64,000 nucleotides of DNA from Agelas oroides (Eukaryota; Porifera; Demospongiae; Agelasida; Agelasidae): contig OX422199.1 of the NCBI GenBank assembly GCA_949130485.1, forward strand, positions 2,966,402 through 3,030,401, given 5' to 3'. The position numbers were made by a program, and so were the translations under genes. Below are positions 57,501 through 64,000 of the stretch, piece by piece; the stretch's first letter is position 1; each line of letters begins with the position of its first letter. Below the pieces are notes generated by a model. It searched no databases and was not told where the DNA came from. It saw only the letters and a program-made list of their open reading frames with translations.

Positions 57501-57526
57501 TGAACTCAAGAGATGAGCCTATTTGA
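51433..57526 (+). CDS. Gene C: Ig-Ig receptor with Ser/Thr stalk and short distinct tail
   Basis: Proposed join is 51433-51589, 52925-53203, 55346-55813, 56216-56356, 57162-57526, all junctions phase 1 and GT-AG. The protein of about 470 residues has a signal peptide, Cys-rich N-terminus, Ig-like 1, Ig-like 2, Pro/Thr hinge, Ser/Thr stalk, one TM helix and a cytoplasmic tail of about 85 residues. The first three exons are paralogous to gene B, but the stalk and TM/tail exons are not related to B or A, and there is no EGF exon. The similarity ends within the intron after the Ig2 exon. All frames are intact, so this looks functional. A recognition receptor is inferred; ligand unknown. Confidence 0.8.
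52280..52832. mobile_element. 553-bp TAGCC-family foldback with 9-bp target duplication
   Basis: TAGCCTCATTCCCAGGC starts and GGGAACGAGGCTA ends the element. CATTATCAC at 52271-52279 and 52833-52841 is the target duplication. Inverted arms include gcgctttgtcgctaggcaag and ttcttaccggtcaaacacag. It lies in the first intron of gene C. Confidence 0.9.
52925..53203 (+). CDS. Gene C Ig-like domain 1 exon
   Basis: Phase 1-1. Key residues are RLTC, VRWYHR and VPGDEGLYRCEY. It is two codons longer than in gene B before the Trp core. Divergence from B is concentrated in the N-terminal strand and in the loops, while SSSRYGGDE and GLYRCEYTLTGGT are kept. Confidence 0.85.
53495..54213. mobile_element. 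719-bp TTAA-flanked element in gene C intron
   Basis: GGTTACGGGATACAG and CTGTATCCCGTAACC ends, flanked by TTAA at 53491-53494 and 54214-54217. The arms continue through tttgctcattaatattcatg. The gene B intron near 22880 lacks it. The core is CpG-richer, with a 73-codon ORF I do not consider coding. Confidence 0.85.
54886..55127. mobile_element. Foldback element with about 35-95-bp imperfect arms
   Basis: aagagcgcataagaac and ggcggctagag at the left pair with ctctagccgcc and gttcttatgagctctt at the right, and inner ggtcaaaattattg pairs with caataattccgacc. No clear target duplication. It is absent from the gene B intron at the matching ttcctggggtaa boundary (about 23307). Confidence 0.65.
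55346..55813 (+). CDS. Gene C Ig-like domain 2 and Pro/Thr hinge exon
   Basis: Paralogous to 23852-24289, with about eight substitutions in the domain (for example LFRGT for LYRGT and EDGVTY for EDGGTY). The hinge is extended to three PPPTT units plus TPTGTLST by expansion of an actcctcct repeat. Phase 1-1, donor ACAG|GTACTA. Confidence 0.85.
56216..56356 (+). CDS. Gene C Ser/Thr-rich stalk exon
   Basis: A phase 1-1 exon between TTATTCAG and ACCG|GTAGGT. It encodes 47 residues rich in Ser, Thr, Pro and Gln (TSTTPTQSSSQTETSS, then TVTTVTSPSTSTTQ). This composition suits an O-glycosylated stalk. An alternative donor four bases on (GTAG|GTACTG) would break the frame. Confidence 0.75.
57162..57526 (+). 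CDS. Gene C transmembrane and cytoplasmic tail exon
   Basis: The acceptor CTCCCTTGCAG gives phase 1 entry. ELGTIAGIIAPVVSVIAVV starts a helix of about 25 residues, then YRRRSKCSCTC (basic stop-transfer and possible palmitoylated Cys). The tail has four Tyr contexts: KPYTNEKE, EDYHHEM, CEYDLGNF and the juxtamembrane VYRRR. YTNE fits pY-x-N, a Grb2-type SH2 site, by consensus only. The exon ends DEPI and TGA at 57524-57526. Confidence 0.85.
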
Positions 57527-57964
57527 CACTCCTGTATTGTAATTTGTCACCATATCTACCTGGTATGGTACATTTTTCTTCCTTTGTATCTAGTTGTTAT
57601 GTTGCTCTTTCAGTACTGTTATCTTTTTGTCTTGATTTTATGTAAAACAACCTCACTAATAATTTTTCGTACACAGTGTATATACACAGTGTGCTACCAA
57701 GCTGTGGTGCGATGATATAATACTAACATGGGTAGTTATTTCTGAATTGCCCACATATTCTGTATGCATGCAATCTCTCCCCATTGAATACACTATAAAG
57801 AGAAGTATAGCGCTAGTGAATACGCTATATATAAACAGCAGTATAGATAGGCTCCACAGTATAGTGCTATAGCCATGATGTCAGTATATGTACTGTTTCA
57901 GGCATATATACACATCCTCACCTGCATGCATGTTAATACTTGGTTGTAACCACATGGCAGCTAG
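57527..57964 (+). other. Gene C 3' flank / probable 3' UTR
   Basis: AT-rich, no ORF. AATAAT near 57658 is a weak candidate polyadenylation signal. Confidence 0.35.
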
Positions 57965-58380
57965 GGATTGATAAAATATGCTGTTGTGTTTACCCATTAT
58001 TCTATTCTATTATTCCTCCAAATTTTACCTATTATTCTCACTAACCTTACCCATTATTCTCAATAAAAGTCCAAAATTTTTAGATAATCTTTACAAAACT
58101 TAACGATAATTGTACTGCAACATTACTGACAAAGAAACATACTCTTCAAGGGAACACCTTTGTTGGTGTGAAAATGAATTTTCTAACAAAGAAAAAACCC
58201 TCTCCGCTGCTGCAGACGGACGGCTGAACCAATAAAACAATGACATGCAGGAAGTATTATACTGTTTCAAGGAAGTGTTCAGCTCATAATTACATAATTT
58301 CCCAAATTCCCACCTATTATTCTACAACAGAATCTACATACCTATTATTCTAAAAATTATGCTAGCATATTTTGTCAATG
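57965..58380. repeat. Dispersed repeat shared with 41470-41830
   Basis: Ordered matches along about 350 bp, with a small insertion (about 58155-58225) in this copy. Confidence 0.75.
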
Positions 58381-58439
58381 CCTAATGGCAGCTATACTAG
58401 CTGGGATTCATGCCTGAATAGGTGCAATCACTGCATGAA

Positions 58440-58640
58440 CTACATTTCCCTGGAAAAAAAGGCAGGCCTAGATGCTAAGCTACAATTAAGTCACCTACTG
58501 CGCAGGACATGTTTTGGTCAATGCCAGGTCTCATCAGCTGCATGTGCTGGGATGACTGGAAGATGGGGACTGCACTCATGCAAGAAAGGCATTATTACTG
58601 GCCTTATCCGATACAGTGTAGGTGTACCTGTATGAAGCTC
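58440..58640. repeat. Dispersed aggcctagatg...aagtcacc repeat
   Basis: Related pieces occur at about 15068-15140, 45770-45860, 50840-50900, 56680-56730 and, inverted, 61440-61570. Common words are aggcctaga, aagtcac, cgcaggacat and gtgctgggatgact. It could be a short retroelement or an element end; neither terminus is clear. Confidence 0.5.
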
Positions 58641-60009
58641 CAGGCCTGCAAGAATAGTTAGATTAACTGTTACATTTTTTGGTGGCACTGCATGTAACGT
58701 GTACAATAATTTTCTTACAACACAATATCAATAATAGCTGGCAACTCGAGGCCTGCTGCTTATTGTCCAACTTCCTTACAAAAACAGCAGGTCATTGTCT
58801 GGTTTCTGGCTGTCCTTCACTTTAGCTTGCTTGGGTAGTCATTTTAGCTGATTAGCGGGCAAATCTTTTTGGTGAGAGTCTGGCTACATGAAACTAGGCG
58901 GATCTAGGGATTCTGGGATGGGTGGGGTGGGGTGGCATGTCTTCCATCCAGAATATATTATGATGTTCAGAGGTTTCATGGTTTCAGAGGGATCTTGTGA
59001 CCCACAAAGTAAACAAGGAATATAATTTTTTTCTTCCTATGCCTACAATCAGAACAGGAGGATCCCGTTACTTTAGTTACTTATTTTCAGGTGCAGCCCT
59101 AACGCTATTGCATGGGGGTAGTCTATGTACAATCACTGGACTGGACTAGTCAGGTTGTAGCTATTAGGGGTAGTCTATAATCACTGGACTGGACTAGTGG
59201 GCTGACACTTATTCATAGTGCAATATGTTTGGTTGACAGCTTACTCCAACCCTGTGAACTTTGCCAGGTTCATGAGCTAATGTCTCAAAGCAACCAAGTA
59301 AAAACTGTAACCATCTCTACATTACTAATGCTGAGCTCACCTAGTCTGGAGTGCACTTGCTTTAGGAATACATGTAACATGGTCCAAAAATAAGAAGGTA
59401 GACAGCAAGACAGCACGTGACAAAAGGTCACGTTGGAAAGCTTGTATTATGCTAGAGGCAATATAATTCTACAGGCATATTTTGTCTGAGGGCTTTATAA
59501 AAAATGTGTGGATAAAAGTCAGTCCAGTAATCCATTCCATGATTCCAGTCATCTAGGCAAGTGATGTTATAGCTGAAGCTGGCTGAAGCAATAGGCACTG
59601 TTTTCATAGTCTCGCTGTGAAGCCAGACCCACTTTTTGTGGAAGTGGGTCTGGCTTGCAAGACTACTGTTTTCAGTGGACAGTTTGCAGTGTGTTGTTGC
59701 GGCAGTGGCAAATTGCCTCAAGAACACACTGCAATCATGGTCGCGGTGTGTCCTCTAAAAAGCGGGATCCCTAGCCTCGTACCCGGACCGATCGTAGGAA
59801 TGAATGAGTAAGCGATCAAAAACTGGAGGCGGGAACGGCCTGGGAACGAGGCTACGGCCCGGGTATGGGGGATTTTTTGCATTCTTGATGAACTCATGCA
59901 TGCTATAGCGCGCTAGCGCTAGCGACCACATCCTGTTACGTCACATTCTATTTACGCGTTTTTAAAAAAAATATTTCTAGCGTACGCGTATTGAAATCTG
60001 TATAAAGTC
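58641..60009. other. No supported gene; hairpin at 59608-59658 and TAGCC-type pair at 59772-59855
   Basis: 59608-59658 contains agtctcgctgtgaagccagacccacttt and its complement. 59772-59855 starts tagcctcgtacccggac and ends ggcctgggaacgaggcta, an 84-bp TAGCC-family unit without a matching 9-bp duplication. The gctagcgctagcg patch near 59910 is palindromic. Confidence 0.45.
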
Positions 60010-61270
60010 TAAGCTGGATAGTGGATAGTCAAAAGCATCAAGAGTCTTTAAGCCAGGTGAGTAGATATACGTTGTTGTTTTTTTATGTGCATGTACATGA
60101 ATACGTTGTGTCACTGTTTGTAACAGGCTTGTATACACTAATTGTGAGTCGATCGCTTTGACAGTTTAATTTTGATGCGACTGTGCGTGATGGCGTTCCC
60201 TTGTGACCTTGGCCTGTGTGTTACCCTAAGGAATGTATATTCTTGTATTGGAGTTGTATGCATCGCTGTTTATATGAACAAGAGGAAAGGGGATGTGCTT
60301 ACACGGCAGTTCACTAGTCATGTGCTTTCGTCAATTTGCATAGATAGATAGTACTACTCTACTATCTGTGATGATAGTGACACGACCATACTGGCCCAAT
60401 GTGAAACAAGATAGCAGTACTGCTCGTGATGTTGTGTTGTCTAGTAAGTAAATTTTTAAGTAACGTATTTCCTTGTAATGAAGTTTGTATATTGGTTATA
60501 TCATAGACAGCAACCAACTCTACTATCTATGGTGATATGAACAAGTGGAACACTGCTAAATGTCTATAGATGGTAGACAGTTGTAGCCCCTCTGTTATCA
60601 AGTTTGTGAAGATTGAAAATATCCTGTACACCAACAAAAGGGGACAATGTAGGTACATAAAGAATTGCCGTCAGGGATAATGACACCCTCTGTATTTACC
60701 ATATCTAGATATTAGTAAGTTACCCATCGGGGTAGTCTCATGAGCCAGCCATGGTTATATTTCTGGTGGAAGACGCCTCTTGCTCCTCACACTGGAAATA
60801 TACTGCTGGCTCATGTGACTATACCACTGGTGGTATCCCCTTTTAAATGAAATAGACCATCCATTGATACTATCTCTTCCTTAGTATACAGAGTCATGAT
60901 GCACTGTCAGAATGGGGAATTACAATATGAGTTATGTACACTTGACACCCTCCATCTTACATGTAATAAGTAGAGCTTGGTCCTCTGTATTTTGTGTGGG
61001 TGTAATCATCCCATTAAGTTGGCTGGTTTCTCACTAAGCTCTTCATTACACACTTATGCTTGAATACGCATAAGAGCTGCTCTGAAATACTAGCCCAAGC
61101 CGACACACTGTCAACAAACCACATTTTCCTGAAAGAATGCAGGCCTCGATATTATGCCCACTGCACAGGCCTTCTTTTGGCCAATCCTATGTACAAATGG
61201 ATGAACGTTCATATGCATCATTGGGTACATTTGTACCTGTACTTGTCACCCATGTTGAAGGTTAGCAGGG
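60010..61270. repeat. Segmental duplicate of 12890-14400
   Basis: Same block order as the other copy. A conserved ccaggtgagt at about 60053 resembles a donor. A segment at about 60660-60780 has no counterpart in the other copy. Confidence 0.65.
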
Positions 61271-61703
61271 TGAGCACGCTACACTGTAGTGCTGTATGTA
61301 CACTTGCTCGGGCTTGTTCCGGTTGTCATACATTCATCTAGTAATCCTGCGTACTGTTGAGTGGGGAGGTATAGTATCACACATGTATCTTCTAAAGACA
61401 GCTGCACAAAGAGATGCACTACACTCAAGAAGCTTCCACCTGTTGTAAGGATAAGGCCAACCACTAGTCACCCGTCACCCCAGTGCAGCTGACGAGGCCT
61501 GATATTGGCTTAAACATGTTCTGCACAGGGAGTGACTTTGCATAAGGTCTAGGCCTGCCTTTTTTAGGTGTGGTTCATTGATTGTTCATTCCTATCTAGG
61601 CAATGTATTGGAATGTTACCTTATCTCAGCTTGTGTACCATACATACCGTATTTCTTTGATCAAACTCCACGATTACTATTTTTTTCGCTGCTCATTTGG
61701 TGC

Positions 61704-61888
61704 GGCTACTATTCGAGGGCAACGTTTATTTCGCTCAGACCTTCCGATTGTGTGGCTACTATTCGAGGGTGGCGTTTATTTCGCTCAGACCTTCCGATTG
61801 TGTGGCTACTATTCGAGGGCAGCGTTTATTTCGCTCAGACCTTCCGATTGTGTGGCTACTATTCAAGGGTGGCGTTTATTGGAAGAAC
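61704..61888. repeat. 50-bp tandem repeat, nearly four units
   Basis: Units starting ggctactattcgaggg at 61704, 61754, 61804 and 61854 each continue with cgtttatttcgctcagacct. Degenerate relatives lie at 21930-22240 in a gene B intron. Confidence 0.9.
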
Positions 61889-62691
61889 TACGGTAGTTGG
61901 GTAGCTTCATACCCTGGGAATAAGACTAATACTTGAATTGATGTGTTGCAGTCCCGTGAGGAAATTGAAGATTCTTCCATTGCTATTTCACTGCATTTGA
62001 AAGGGCTATATTGCTGAACTTGAGGGTGAGGCTCATACACGTGACATAGACATACTGCAATACTGTATCTGATATTCATGCATCTACGAAGAGTGTGTAA
62101 GCCTCACCCTTAATGTAAGCTTAGCGATACCGCGCTTTGAACATGACGATGCAATATGTGGCTCTACACAGGACGATCACATGTGTATCTCTTCCTGTTA
62201 TTGTGTTAGGCAGTCTCACATGTAGCTACAATGCTCAAAGCCAGTGTGTGTGACTACTACCATGCAACCAGGGGTATGCTTCTTGGCATTCATTGGGATT
62301 CTTTCCTGGAATTAGAACATACCAGTTGCATTCTGTGAGTGTATTCACAGCACCCTAAGGGCCTCTGGTAGCCAAATAAGGTATGTCACATTTACAGTGA
62401 TATAATGTAGGCAGAATGCAGCAGGAAGCTGGTCCAAGTGTGGCTGCCAGCTTTCGTCTTATTCAACTCTGCAGGGTGAACCTGAGCAAGCTGTCTGCAG
62501 TTAATAGAGAGTTGCGCTTGTCGATCAACTTGTTTGGCTCAGCTGTACCACTGAGGGCAACTGAGAACGTCTAAAAGCATTTCACGGTCTGTGCTCTCTG
62601 ATGCCCCAGTGTGACATCCTTGATAGCTTCTTTTTTTTTTAGTTCAACTGGCTTTTCCATTTTAGTCATAAGGATATTGACTTACAATGTG
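61889..62691. other. No supported gene
   Basis: 62020-62170 resembles 18290-18430 (ctcacccttaatgtaagctt, agcgatacc-gc-ctttgaacatg). Nothing else is recognised. Confidence 0.35.
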
Positions 62692-63015
62692 TAGTCCCGT
62701 ACCCCGCCCGCGCGCGCCTCCCGGCGAGAAACGGTCTGGTGAACGAAGTCGAATTTCTTGGGCTTATTCCCCAAAAGTGGTAATGACCAATGAGGTTGCG
62801 AGATCGGTAATTATTACGTAGCACTTCCCTTACAACAGTAAAATTTGTTCATCTCAATTCGAGTATCCGTACCTTTTTTGAGCGGGTTGGCCGCAAAATG
62901 TTTTGTGGTTGCTAGGTTACATTGTCGCTAAAGCGTGCGCTAGTCCAAGAAATTCGACTTGGTTCACCAGACCGTTTCTCCTCGTGAGAGGGTGGAGTCT
63001 GGGGACGAGACTACC
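62692..63015. mobile_element. 324-bp foldback with TAGTC...GACTA ends
   Basis: tagtcccgtaccccgcc at the left and ggggacgagacta at the right, with strong inner arms cgagaaacggtctggtgaac and gttcaccagaccgtttctc, plus aagtcgaatttctt and aagaaattcgactt. It resembles the TAGCC family but no 9-bp duplication is seen. Confidence 0.75.
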
Positions 63016-63127
63016 CACTGTGTGTGACACCTCGTTCTCAGGCCTCCCACGTGATGAATAAGCCCAGGTCTTCCCCATTTTTCACCACTCTTCCACTTCT
63101 GTGGCAGAGGCCTGGAAACGAGGCTAG
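63016..63127. repeat. TAGCC-family fragment
   Basis: acctcgttctcaggcctccc and, at the end, ggcctggaaacgaggcta face each other over about 95 bp. No target duplication. Confidence 0.5.
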
Positions 63128-63244
63128 CACAGTCCAATCTAAGCCAATCCACGTATTGTAACGTGGTGTATTCAACAGATTGTCATGTGATAAGAGTGGG
63201 AGTCACTCACTTTGTACATGTAGTTGTGTCTCCTAGTAACCTAC

Positions 63245-63519
63245 ATGTGGAGCTACACTCTAACAGCATATACCACACCAGCTTATGACAGTTATGGGCC
63301 CTGGTCATATGGTTGTGGAGCTACACTCTAAGCAGCATATACCATACCAGGTTGTGACAGTTGTGGGCCCAGGTCATATGGTTGTGGAGCTACACTCTAG
63401 CACCATATACCACACCAGGTTGTGACAGTTGTGGGCCCAGGTCATATGGTTGTGGAGCTACACTCTAGCACCATATACCACACCAGCTTATGACAGTTGT
63501 GGGCCCTGGTCATATGGTA
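63245..63519. repeat. 68-bp tandem repeat, four units
   Basis: Units share gttgtggagctacactcta, then catatacca, ccagcttatgacagt or ccaggttgtgacagt, and ggtcatatg. Confidence 0.9.
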
Positions 63520-63749
63520 GTGTCTAGGCCATCCCTGGAAGGGACTCATAAGAATCACTATTTCAGGTTCAGAGGGTAACCCTTGTTGGCTGCACTGGCT
63601 TGCAATATACAGTGTAAAGCACTTTATTGAGATATAAGCAGGAAAATCCTCCTGGGGAGTGAGTATCAATGTGTATAAGGGACTATACTCTAGCAGTCTA
63701 GGACATAACACTTGCAGTCGTAACAATAAACTACTTACCATGTAACTTA

Positions 63750-63853
63750 ATTACTAGTCGACTGCTCTTACTACCAGGACCCATGGCCAGGGAGTCTGAT
63801 TATTACTAGTCGACTGCTCTTACTACCAGGACCCATGGCCAGGGAGTCTGATT
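63750..63853. repeat. 52-bp tandem duplication
   Basis: ttactagtcgactgctctta recurs at 63751 and 63803, and the units are identical to the eye. It may be very recent. Confidence 0.9.
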
Positions 63854-64000
63854 ATAACAGGGGTATGTAGGCTAGAGATTGATTTAATTCAGCTGTCTTT
63901 TTCTCTGTGATTATACTGCCAATATACGTTATACCCCATCCATCGTTTCTCACCTAACACCTGTTCTGTGAGAAACTTGAGCCCATAGTGGAACTGCAAT

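Noticed and set aside
59772..59855. Fifth 9-bp-duplication case for the TAGCC family
   Set aside because: The flanks cgggatccc and cggcccggg do not match, so insertion boundaries cannot be claimed here.

Overview
This window is animal nuclear DNA: short phase-1 exons encoding Ig-like and EGF-like modules, GT-AG introns, microsatellites, and dense non-autonomous DNA transposons. No operons, bacterial genes or rRNA are visible. The lineage cannot be fixed from the sequence. An early-branching marine invertebrate, perhaps a demosponge, is my guess from the compact modular receptor exons, a Penelope-like fragment and the mix of short inverted-repeat elements.

The gene content is one family of single-pass receptors, all on the + strand, in three copies. 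Gene A (1028-3450) enters from the left edge with only its last EGF+transmembrane exon, a 28-nt microexon and a long tyrosine-bearing cytoplasmic exon. Gene B (19768-39279) reads signal peptide, Ig-like 1, Ig-like 2 with a Pro/Thr hinge, a short linker exon, EGF exons, EGF+TM, the same microexon and the same tail. Its tail exon is interrupted by a TA-flanked transposon. Gene C (51433-57526) repeats the signal peptide, both Ig-like exons and hinge of gene B, but then has a Ser/Thr stalk and an unrelated TM/tail exon. Similar ectodomains therefore sit on two different signalling tails, as in paired immune or allorecognition receptors; that role is an inference.

Between and inside the genes lie mobile elements. 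At 4.8-5.4 kb there is a Penelope-like endonuclease remnant. At 6.2-8.7 kb there is a 2.5-kb foldback element. Two TTAA-flanked elements, each 1011 bp, lie at 15.2 and 20.5 kb. A dead pogo-type transposase with a PHD finger (31.6-34.5 kb) is split by a TTAA element. A hAT-type element lies at 36.2 kb. A foldback family with TAGCCTCGTTCCCAGGC-like ends shows 9-bp target duplications at four clear sites (19.0, 20.0, 28.9 and 52.3 kb). Satellites or short tandem repeats occur at 33.1, 49.6, 61.7, 63.2 and 63.8 kb.

Segmental duplication ties the window together: about 0.3-4.26 kb matches 35.7-39.96 kb; 19.55-24.4 kb matches 51.19-56.0 kb with insertions; 39.5-40.6 kb matches 41.9-43.26 kb; 12.9-14.4 kb matches 60.0-61.3 kb. 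The long stretches at 16.2-18.9, 24.6-27.4, 29.6-31.5, 43.3-49.4 and 57.5-64 kb hold no gene I can support.
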